Below are positions 1 through 5,852 of a stretch of 7,257 bases of DNA, piece after piece. The position numbers were made by a program, and so were the translations under genes. Each line of letters begins with the position of its first letter. Position 1 is the first letter of the stretch. A model generated the notes under the pieces. The model made no database searches and was not told where the DNA came from. It saw only the letters and a list, made by a program, of their open reading frames with translations. Source of the stretch: Nitrosomonadaceae bacterium (GTDB lineage Bacteria; Pseudomonadota; Gammaproteobacteria; Burkholderiales; Nitrosomonadaceae); assembly GCA_947471695.1 (NCBI GenBank), contig CANIWY010000051.1:1-7257 (forward strand). The letters are read 5' to 3'.

Positions 1-627
1 AAACATCATCAGCTCAACATCCGTAGGATTGCGCCCAATGCGCATAAAACTGGTTACAAGATATTCGACCTCATCAGCCGACAGAGCCAACCCCATCTCA
101 GCATTAGCCTGTCTCAATGCCGTCAATCCGCCGGTCAGGACGTCTACCGTGTCGAGCGGCACGGGCGCATAATATCTGAACAATTTATCTGCATCTTCAA
201 ATGAATTGAAGACCGCCTCGGTCATACGATCATGTATCAGAGAGAGGAGTGCAGATCGATCTAGAGCAGAGAGCCCGCTTGTAGTTTGAATGTAGAATGC
301 CAGCCCTCGTTCCAAACGCAAGACTGCTTCTAACCCACAATGACGAGCAATATCCGTGGCCTTGGATGACCAAGGTGAGATAGTGCCGGGACGTGGCAAC
401 ACCAGCATGAACTCACCTATCGGTTCTTCCCTCTGCTGTGCCGCACCGTATTTCAATAACTGTGCGAGTGTCTCACTCTCCTCCGGCCTCAGTTCACGCT
501 CCACCGTGCAAAAATGCCAGTACTCCGCATAAATGTGGGAAACTTGTGGGACAGCGGTCTTGAGTGCTGCAGTTAGTTTTTCAAGACGGAATGGAGAAAG
601 GGCGCTACCGCCGCGGAGTCGAAGCAT
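1..627 (-). CDS. purL: Phosphoribosylformylglycinamidine synthase, N-terminal part (runs off left edge)
   Basis: This is the ATP- and glutamine-dependent enzyme of the fourth step of purine synthesis, converting FGAR to FGAM in the cytoplasm. Reading the minus strand from the ATG at 627-625 gives 209 open codons to the window edge. The protein begins MLRLRGGSALSPFRLEKL, as large single-chain proteobacterial PurL proteins do. It carries the family signature RPGTISPWSSKATDIARHCG at about residues 79-98, then LIHDRMTEAVF, and ends in GRNPTDVELMMF (198-209), which in E. coli PurL leads into the start of the first synthetase domain. The fragment therefore covers the PurS-like N-terminal domain and most of the helical linker. 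The full family length is about 1,300 residues, so roughly 85% lies outside. An in-frame stop lies 36 bases upstream and no other ATG intervenes, so the start is firm. No Shine-Dalgarno sequence is visible. It is transcribed divergently from nnr. Confidence 0.96.
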   Translation of the reverse strand, partial: MLRLRGGSALSPFRLEKLTAALKTAVPQVSHIYAEYWHFCTVERELRPEESETLAQLLKYGAAQQREEPIGEFMLVLPRPGTISPWSSKATDIARHCGLEAVLRLERGLAFYIQTTSGLSALDRSALLSLIHDRMTEAVFNSFEDADKLFRYYAPVPLDTVDVLTGGLTALRQANAEMGLALSADEVEYLVTSFMRIGRNPTDVELMMF

Positions 628-743
628 CAGGCGAGATGAGGTGATGAATTGGAAAGCGTAATTTTACACGAGAAGACAATCCGCCCGTAGCCCGATACAC
701 TGTTAGTTGACGGTCCCGATCGATCGACTCATGAATATAAAGC
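628..743. other. Divergent intergenic region between purL and nnr
   Basis: These 116 bases must hold the start signals of both neighbours, but none is convincing. Toward purL there is a -10-like TAAAAT at 666-661 (minus strand) with no good -35 at 16-18 bp. Toward nnr there is TTGACG at 707-712, a fair -35, but TATAAA at 736-741 is 23 bp away and ends only 2 bases before the start codon; boxes at 17-18 bp spacing (CATGAA, ATGAAT) are poor. A short GATCGATCGA repeat lies at 718-727. I recognise no operator or riboswitch here. The promoters are inferred to exist from the divergent layout, not identified. Confidence 0.4.
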
Positions 744-2234
744 ATGACCACCCCCACCCCTATCTACACCACCGCTGAAATTCGCTCCATTGAGCAGCTT
801 ACTGCTCCGCTTACAACCCCGACCTTAATGGAAAGAGCCGGTTTGGCCGCCGCCGAGATTGCGCGCGACCAATTGCTTACCAAAGAAATCAACGCAGTAC
901 TGGTGCTAGCTGGTCCAGGTAACAATGGTGGTGATGCCTTCGTTGTTGCTCGTTATCTGAAATCCTGGTGGTTCAATGTCACACTCGTATTCAGTGGCAA
1001 TCATGAGCACCTGCCCAATGATGCCAAGCATGCGCTGGATAAGTGGCTTTCTGCCGGCGGTGAAATCTTGACCGAGATTCCAGAGAATAAAATATGGGGA
1101 GCAGTGATCGATGGGCTCTTTGGTATCGGTCTAGATCGCGATCTAGTCGGCAAGGATCTCGCGCTCGTTAATGCAATCAACCTCATGCACCTGCCGGTAC
1201 TCGCACTCGATATCCCAAGCGGCTTAGGAAGTGACAATGGGGATTGCTATGGTGCAACGGTTCGAGCCACCATGACAGTCACCTTCATCAGCCTCAAGTC
1301 GGGCCTGCTCATTCGGTGTGGCCCCGATTATTGCGGTGAAATTTTTCTGTGTAAACTTGGTCTTGACCCATCTCCCCTGATTCCACCACACACGTGGAAA
1401 CTGGATCAAGCTTATGCACAGAAACTATTGCCTCCACCACGTCCTTCTGACAGTCATAAAGGCATGTTCGGTAGCATCGGCATCATCGGTGGCTCAGCCG
1501 GAATGGTGGGTGCGGCGTTGTTAGCTGGAACCGCCGCACTGAAATTAGGTACAGGGCGCGTTTACCTCGGGCTGATGGCCACTGATGCCCCAGTCGTAAG
1601 TACAGTTCAGCCTGAATTGATGCTGCGACCTGTGCATGAGCTACTCAAAATTGATCACCTCAATTGCTTGATCGTCGGACCCGGTCTGGGTATACAGCCA
1701 GATGCTTATTTCTGGCTCAAGAGCACGTTCGAGTCTGGAATACCACTGGTGCTGGATGCAGATGCACTAAATTTGATCGCCACCCATCCAGAACTTGCCA
1801 GCCTGCTACGAGCACGTACAGCAGCCTCTATCCTGACCCCTCATGTCGCGGAAGCTGCTCGGCTACTCGGCACCGACTCGTCGAATCTGCAGCATGACCG
1901 TATGGCCGCCGCGGCCGAGTTGACGAAGCGTTTTAATTGTTACACAGTGCTGAAAGGTGTCGGCAGTATTTGTGCTTTCCCAGATGGTAGGCGTTACCTT
2001 AATACCAGCGGCAATCCTGGTCTGAGCAGCGCAGGAACAGGCGACGTGCTGTCCGGCATCATTGGCGCTTTGCTAGCGCAGGGTCTAAATGTGGAGAATG
2101 CACTCTTGTTAGCGGTTCATCTGCATGGCGCTGCTGCCGATTCTCTGCTAGAAAGGTATGGAGGTCCGGTGGGAATGACTGCGTCAGAAGTCACCGATGC
2201 AGCCCGCAGCCTGTTAAATCGATGGCTATACTAG
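744..2234 (+). CDS. nnr: Bifunctional NAD(P)HX epimerase / ADP-dependent NAD(P)HX dehydratase
   Basis: This is a cofactor-repair enzyme. The N-terminal domain interconverts R and S forms of hydrated NADH/NADPH (NADHX, NADPHX). The C-terminal domain dehydrates the S form back to NAD(P)H with ADP. The 496-residue length fits the two-domain YjeF/Nnr family (E. coli protein about 515). The epimerase half (about 1-215) shows GPGNNGGD at 57-64, DGLFGIG at 123-129 and LDIPSGL at 155-161. The dehydratase half (about 225-496) shows GSIGIIGGS at 243-251, LDADALN at 337-343, TPH at 365-367 and GTGDVLSG at 431-438, with Asp434 the likely catalytic base by homology. Both domains look intact. The ATG at 744 gives the usual start a few residues before the first helix; no Shine-Dalgarno sequence precedes it. 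A 94-bp gap separates it from the carbonic anhydrase gene, so co-transcription is possible but not shown. Confidence 0.96.
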   Translation: MTTPTPIYTTAEIRSIEQLTAPLTTPTLMERAGLAAAEIARDQLLTKEINAVLVLAGPGNNGGDAFVVARYLKSWWFNVTLVFSGNHEHLPNDAKHALDKWLSAGGEILTEIPENKIWGAVIDGLFGIGLDRDLVGKDLALVNAINLMHLPVLALDIPSGLGSDNGDCYGATVRATMTVTFISLKSGLLIRCGPDYCGEIFLCKLGLDPSPLIPPHTWKLDQAYAQKLLPPPRPSDSHKGMFGSIGIIGGSAGMVGAALLAGTAALKLGTGRVYLGLMATDAPVVSTVQPELMLRPVHELLKIDHLNCLIVGPGLGIQPDAYFWLKSTFESGIPLVLDADALNLIATHPELASLLRARTAASILTPHVAEAARLLGTDSSNLQHDRMAAAAELTKRFNCYTVLKGVGSICAFPDGRRYLNTSGNPGLSSAGTGDVLSGIIGALLAQGLNVENALLLAVHLHGAAADSLLERYGGPVGMTASEVTDAARSLLNRWLY

Positions 2235-2279
2235 AAAAACCCTGAAATGAACGTACCGGAAGGTCTGTTCAAGGCTTTC

Positions 2280-2306
2280 TTGGCTGTAATCGCCAATTCT
2301 TATGAT
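2280..2306 (+). promoter_or_regulatory. Possible promoter of the carbonic anhydrase gene
   Basis: TTGGCT at 2280-2285 and TATGAT at 2301-2306 resemble sigma-70 -35 and -10 boxes, but the spacer is 15 bp, shorter than the preferred 17. Transcription would start near 2313, just before the ribosome binding site. The -35 half overlaps an inverted repeat, TTGGC-N7-GCCAA (2280-2296). The boxes are seen; their use is inferred. Confidence 0.35.
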
Positions 2307-2314
2307 GTAACTGA

Positions 2315-2319
2315 AAGGA
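2315..2319 (+). promoter_or_regulatory. Ribosome binding site of the carbonic anhydrase gene
   Basis: AAGGA lies 9 bases upstream of the ATG at 2329. It is the only clear Shine-Dalgarno match before any gene in this window. It fixes the start at 2329, including the unusual MCYRC N-terminus; the next in-frame ATG is at residue 71, inside the mature enzyme. Confidence 0.75.
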
Positions 2320-2328
2320 ACTCTCAGC

Positions 2329-3093
2329 ATGTGTTATCGGTGTGATCAAAAAAATTTAGACCAACAGAACCCAAGCAAGCGTTCGTTTCTAAAACTGGCT
2401 GCGGTCTCCGCCATCGGCTTAGGTCTTTCGGGTGCTGGCATCGCAACAGCTCAGGGAAAACAATCGGCCAAGACTCTTTCCAGAATTCCACCAAAAATTG
2501 AAAATGTACTGACACCTGACCAGGCTCTGGAAAGGTTGATGAAGGGTAACGAACGTTATGTTGCTGGCCAATCGTTGCCCCTTAACTTTCATGATGTTCA
2601 GGATGCTCTGGTCAAGGGGCAGAATCCCTACGCTACCATTCTAGGTTGTTCTGATTCGAGGGTCAGCCCTGAGCACTGCTTCGATGAGTCGCATGGGGAT
2701 CTGTTTGTGGCCAGAGGTGCTGGTAACTACATAACAAATGACAATTTAGCCACAATCGAGTATTCGGTCGCTGTATTAAATACACCACTGATCATGGTAC
2801 TTGGTCATGAAAATTGTGGTGCAGTCCAGGCAGCGATTGAGGCCGTTGATCATCATAAAGACTTCCCAGGACATATTCAGCTCCTGTCCAGTGCGATAGC
2901 ACCAGCGGTCAGGGCGGTCAATGACAACTCCATTAGTCGCTTGACTAATGTAACCAAGAAGAATGTCATCATGACGGTTGAAAGACTGAGAAAAAAAACA
3001 CCCATACTGGATTATTATCACGACCAGAAGAAAATTCGAGTCGTCGGCGGGCTATATCATCTGGATACCGGCAGGGTCGAACTGATCGCTTGA
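2329..3093 (+). CDS. Beta-class carbonic anhydrase, probably Tat-exported to the periplasm
   Basis: This zinc enzyme interconverts CO2 and bicarbonate. The 254-residue protein has the beta-class zinc site: Cys107 in GCSDSR (106-111), His160 and Cys163 in GHENCGAV (159-166), with the Asp109-Arg111 pair that controls access to the metal. The C-terminal VVGGLYHLDTGRVELI strand is also typical. The N-terminus carries a Tat-like signal: SKRSFLK at 16-22, a hydrophobic stretch at about 23-38, and a likely signal peptidase site ATA|Q after residue 41. The twin-arginine pair is Lys-Arg here, a tolerated but uncommon variant. Two cysteines (C2, C5) precede the signal and would be removed with it. It lies alone on the plus strand between nnr and the converging recN, so the context does not reveal a metabolic partner. 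Confidence is high for the enzyme and moderate for export. Confidence 0.94.
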   Translation: MCYRCDQKNLDQQNPSKRSFLKLAAVSAIGLGLSGAGIATAQGKQSAKTLSRIPPKIENVLTPDQALERLMKGNERYVAGQSLPLNFHDVQDALVKGQNPYATILGCSDSRVSPEHCFDESHGDLFVARGAGNYITNDNLATIEYSVAVLNTPLIMVLGHENCGAVQAAIEAVDHHKDFPGHIQLLSSAIAPAVRAVNDNSISRLTNVTKKNVIMTVERLRKKTPILDYYHDQKKIRVVGGLYHLDTGRVELIA

Positions 3094-3108
3094 GGGGTGA
3101 CTCTTATT

Positions 3109-3134
3109 AAAAAAATAAAAGAGCGCTACTCTTT
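3109..3134 (-). terminator. Probable Rho-independent terminator of nadK-recN
   Basis: Read on the minus strand, AAAGAG (3134-3129) pairs perfectly with CTCTTT (3123-3118) around a 5-base loop, followed by a tract of mostly T including seven in a row (3115-3109). The hairpin includes the last codons and stop of recN, and has only two G-C pairs, so it is weak. The 32-bp gap between convergent genes contains nothing else. On the plus strand the same stem has only a short T run, so it is a poor terminator for the carbonic anhydrase gene. Confidence 0.5.
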
Positions 3135-4811
3135 ACTCTGCATCTGTAGCATCTCAGCAGCATGTTGAAGCGTGGCGTCGGTAATCTTCATACCCCCTAT
3201 CATACGAGCAATTTCTTCAACTCTCTGTCGCTGATCGAGCACAGTGATACGGCTGGTTACTCTTCCGCCATCGGAATGATCAGCCGATTTCGCAACTTGC
3301 CATTGCTGATCAGCTGCAGAAGCGACCTGCGCCAAGTGAGTGACGCACATCACCTGGCGCTCTTCCCCAAGTTTCTTCAGCATGGTGCCAACTATTTCGG
3401 CCACGCGCCCACCGATGCCGGAATCAACTTCATCGAATATCAGCGTTGGCGCTGTCCCAATCTTGCTAGTAATAACCTGTATCGCCAGACTGATACGTGA
3501 TAACTCACCACCCGAAGCAACCTTTACTAGAGGCCTCAGCGGCAATCCCTGATGAGCGGAGACCTGAAATTCGATCTGCTCCAATCCATGAGCATTACCC
3601 TGTTCTAGGGGGATTAACCCCACCGAAAACCCCCCCCCTGCCATCGCAAGAGTCTGCATCGCATCACTCACCTGCTGGGATAGTATCTTAGCTGCTTTAT
3701 TTCTGGCTTCAGTTAAAGATCTAGCATGCTCGAGATATGCTTCCATGGAGGCAACTTCCTCTCGTGCGAGTGCCTCGCCATCTCCTCCCTGCGTCAACTC
3801 TTCCAGTCGAGTAGTGGATGTTACCAACAGATCTGGCAGTTCGTCTGGGGTCACACGATACTTCCTAGCCGCAGCGTGAATCGCTGTTAGGCGTTGCTCC
3901 ATCTCCTGCAGTCGTTGCGGATCTAAATCGAGACGGTGTTGATAATGACCGAGCTCGTATACCGCTTCCTGCAACTGAATCTGTGCAGACTCTAGTAAGT
4001 CGAGCACAGGTCTCAATCCACTGTCGTGGCTGAGTAAGCCTTGGAGGCGAGAGATGACCGCATTGACCTGTGCCAGCGAGGCCAGTTCGCCGTCTGACAG
4101 AACCTCCAAGCCCACCTGCGTTGCCTCTAACAAACTAGCGGCATGCGATAAACGACTATGATCGGCCTGAAGTGTCTGCCACTCTCCAGACGAAAAATTC
4201 AGCGTAGTAAGTTCGCGAACTTGCCACTCCAATTGCTCACGCTCCTGTAAGAAAGTGGCTGAGTCCTTTTCCCATGAGATACGCTGCTGATGTAAGCCCT
4301 GCCAACGGCGGTAGGTCGAGGTCACTGTCTGGGTCAACTCACGGCTACCGGAGAAGGCATCAAGCAGATCACGCTGCGAATCACTGCGAAGGAGAGACTG
4401 GTGTGCATGCTGACCATGGATATCGATCAACCTCTCTCCTGCCGCACGCAGTTGATGTAAGGTAGCAGGTCTTCCATTGATGAAGCTGCGCGAACGCCCA
4501 CTGTTATCTATCACACGACGCAACAGACATGTTCCGTTATCATCACCATGATTCTCTAGATCATTTTCTTGCAGCCACTGAGTGAGCCCCGATAACCCTG
4601 CGATGTCGAACTCCGCGCTGATCTCAGCTCGTTCGCATCCGTTTCGGATCTGACCCGACTCGACTCGTTCGCCTAAAGCAAGTGACAGCGCGTCGATCAG
4701 AATAGATTTTCCGGCACCAGTTTCGCCGGTGAGAGCGGTGAAACCCGGTGAAAATTCTAGCCCCACCCGATCAACGATGACAAAATCCTGAATACTCAAG
4801 AACCTTAGCAT
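3126..4811 (-). CDS. recN: DNA repair protein RecN
   Basis: RecN is an SMC-like ATPase that acts early in recombinational repair of double-strand breaks, tethering DNA ends. The 561-residue protein (E. coli 553) begins MLRFLSIQDFVIVD. It has Walker A GETGAGKS at 29-36, a long helical coiled-coil-like middle (about 160-385), the ABC signature SGGELS at 433-438, Walker B TLIFDE at 456-461 (Asp460, Glu461), and the THL switch at 491-493. All nucleotide-binding parts are present. The start at 4811 matches the family N-terminus. The frame is also open upstream to a TTG at 4856, but that would add 15 residues not expected in RecN. It follows nadK with 10 bases between stop and start and no Shine-Dalgarno sequence, suggesting translational coupling in one operon. 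A run of nine G encodes Gly392-394. A LexA box was not seen in the upstream region. Confidence 0.97.
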   Translation of the reverse strand: MLRFLSIQDFVIVDRVGLEFSPGFTALTGETGAGKSILIDALSLALGERVESGQIRNGCERAEISAEFDIAGLSGLTQWLQENDLENHGDDNGTCLLRRVIDNSGRSRSFINGRPATLHQLRAAGERLIDIHGQHAHQSLLRSDSQRDLLDAFSGSRELTQTVTSTYRRWQGLHQQRISWEKDSATFLQEREQLEWQVRELTTLNFSSGEWQTLQADHSRLSHAASLLEATQVGLEVLSDGELASLAQVNAVISRLQGLLSHDSGLRPVLDLLESAQIQLQEAVYELGHYQHRLDLDPQRLQEMEQRLTAIHAAARKYRVTPDELPDLLVTSTTRLEELTQGGDGEALAREEVASMEAYLEHARSLTEARNKAAKILSQQVSDAMQTLAMAGGGFSVGLIPLEQGNAHGLEQIEFQVSAHQGLPLRPLVKVASGGELSRISLAIQVITSKIGTAPTLIFDEVDSGIGGRVAEIVGTMLKKLGEERQVMCVTHLAQVASAADQQWQVAKSADHSDGGRVTSRITVLDQRQRVEEIARMIGGMKITDATLQHAAEMLQMQSKE

Positions 4812-4821
4812 GGCAGAGAGT

Positions 4822-5706
4822 TCACGCTTTTTTTTGTGGAAACCCGCTCCAGCCAAGCTTCTCGCGTAGCATGCGGTAATAACTATGATCGGCGGAATGT
4901 AACAATCTTACTGTATGCGCTGAGCGTCTCACGACAACCTTATCATTCTCCTGTAGGTCGAAATGGAAATGACTGTCGGAGTGAGCTCGAGCATCTGAGG
5001 TGCGGTGTATCAAAATTTCAACAACTGCTTCTGGCCCTACAACGATAGGACGATTGCTTAAAGTGTGAGGACTTACCGGTACCAACGCGAGCAGGTCGAG
5101 ACTGGGGTGCAGGATAGGCCCTCCCGATGACAAGGCGTACGCGGTAGAGCCAGTGGGTGTGGCGACGATTAGCCCATCAGCACGAAGGGAGTAAACATAC
5201 TCGCCATTAATATGCACCTCGAACTCGATCATGTTGCCACCGCTGCCCCTATTCACCGCCACATCATTTAATGCAATTGCGCTGAAAATACCGACTCCAC
5301 TCCGTATAACTTCAGCAGACAGCAACATCCGTCTCTCGGTAACATAGCTGCCATCGAGCATGTTCCCAACGCTTTCCAGCATGGTCTCGATGGAGAGGTC
5401 AGTGAGAAAACCAAGATGCCCCTGATTGATACCTACCAGTGGCACGTCAAAGGGCGCGAGCTTACGTGCGATATTCAGCATGGTGCCATCACCACCCAGA
5501 ACAATAGCAAGGTCAGCACGCGCACCAATCTCCTCAATCTCAAGTGCGGGGTAATTCTTTGCCGTCACTTCTGAAGCGGTAACACAGTCCAGCAGCACTT
5601 CAATATTCCGGCCTTGCAAATACTGTCCGAGACGCAATATAGGAGACACGATCTCCGGATTATTTTGCTTGCCGATCAGGGCTATCGTCTTAAATAGAAG
5701 GGGCAT
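4822..5706 (-). CDS. nadK: NAD kinase
   Basis: This cytoplasmic enzyme phosphorylates NAD to NADP using ATP and is the only route to NADP in most bacteria. The 294-residue protein (E. coli 292) carries the catalytic GGDG at 71-74 (Asp73), NQGHLGFLTD at 94-103, ND at 147-148, and RADGLIVATPTGSTAYALS at 175-193, followed by GGPILHP. Arg175 sits at the same position as Arg175 of E. coli NAD kinase, a residue linked to preference for NAD over NADH. The start at 5706 gives MPLLFKTIALIGK, the expected first strand; no Shine-Dalgarno sequence is seen. The C-terminus ends PQKKA, encoded through a run of eight A, and overlaps an open frame running into recN. It heads a probable nadK-recN operon and is divergent from hrcA. 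Confidence 0.97.
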   Translation of the reverse strand: MPLLFKTIALIGKQNNPEIVSPILRLGQYLQGRNIEVLLDCVTASEVTAKNYPALEIEEIGARADLAIVLGGDGTMLNIARKLAPFDVPLVGINQGHLGFLTDLSIETMLESVGNMLDGSYVTERRMLLSAEVIRSGVGIFSAIALNDVAVNRGSGGNMIEFEVHINGEYVYSLRADGLIVATPTGSTAYALSSGGPILHPSLDLLALVPVSPHTLSNRPIVVGPEAVVEILIHRTSDARAHSDSHFHFDLQENDKVVVRRSAHTVRLLHSADHSYYRMLREKLGWSGFPQKKA

Positions 5707-5753
5707 CTATGGATATAAATACTTAATGAGTTGCGGGAAAATCTGGCTCTTAT

Positions 5754-5770
5754 TGGTTTAGATTAAACCA
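5754..5770. repeat. Inverted repeat over the nadK -10 box, possible operator
   Basis: TGGTTTA-GAT-TAAACCA is a perfect 7-bp inverted repeat with a 3-base centre. It covers the -10 box (5767-5762, minus strand) of the nadK promoter candidate and the expected start of transcription. That is a classic operator position for a dimeric repressor. I do not recognise the motif as the site of a named regulator, and it could be chance. Confidence 0.4.
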
Positions 5771-5791
5771 TATCAGACTTTGGGGTGACAA
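5762..5791 (-). promoter_or_regulatory. Promoter candidate for nadK-recN
   Basis: On the minus strand TTGTCA (5791-5786) and TTTAAT (5767-5762) each match the sigma-70 consensus at 5 of 6 positions with an 18-bp spacer. Transcription would start near 5755, giving a leader of about 50 bases before the nadK ATG. This is the best-formed promoter in the window. Confidence 0.6.
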
Positions 5792-5840
5792 AAAATTCTG
5801 AATTATGATTCACCGCCCCTGCCCTGCCTAAATCCTGGTG

Positions 5841-5846
5841 TAGAAT
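5841..5846 (+). promoter_or_regulatory. -10-like box immediately upstream of hrcA
   Basis: TAGAAT ends 6 bases before the hrcA ATG, so transcription from it would begin at or within a base or two of the start codon. No good -35 is present at 17 bp (CCTGCC at 5818-5823). An alternative with a normal leader is TTGGGG (5780-5785) and TATGAT (5804-5809), 18 bp apart. No CIRCE repeat is present. Which, if either, is used cannot be told from sequence. Confidence 0.35.
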
Positions 5847-5852
5847 AAGCTC

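Noticed and set aside
707..741. TTGACG plus TATAAA as an nnr promoter
   Set aside because: The 23-bp spacing is too long for sigma-70, and the TATAAA ends 2 bases before the start codon.
1001..1409. Two minus-strand open frames opposite nnr (1001-1237, 1224-1409)
   Set aside because: Antisense to conserved Nnr motifs, with low-complexity composition and no recognisable domain.
1903..1916. GGCCGC-C-GCGGCC inverted repeat in nnr
   Set aside because: It is produced by a run of alanine codons (MAAAAE) in the coding frame; no need for another explanation.
2991..2998. A8 run in the carbonic anhydrase gene as a slippage site
   Set aside because: It encodes the expected R-K-K-T stretch and the alternative frames do not lead into another gene, so there is nothing beyond the homopolymer itself.
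3101..3123. Plus-strand terminator CTCTTATT...AATAAAAGAG for the carbonic anhydrase
   Set aside because: The stem needs a two-base bulge, is nearly all A-T, and has no T tract after it on the plus strand.
4812..4856. Extension of recN to a TTG start at 4856 (576 residues)
   Set aside because: The added 15 residues overlap the nadK 3' end and are not part of the RecN family N-terminus, which begins at MLRFLSIQDF (4811).
5707..5852. CIRCE operator in the nadK-hrcA gap
   Set aside because: Neither TTAGCACTC nor its complement is present in the region; the only strong dyad is TGGTTTA-N3-TAAACCA.
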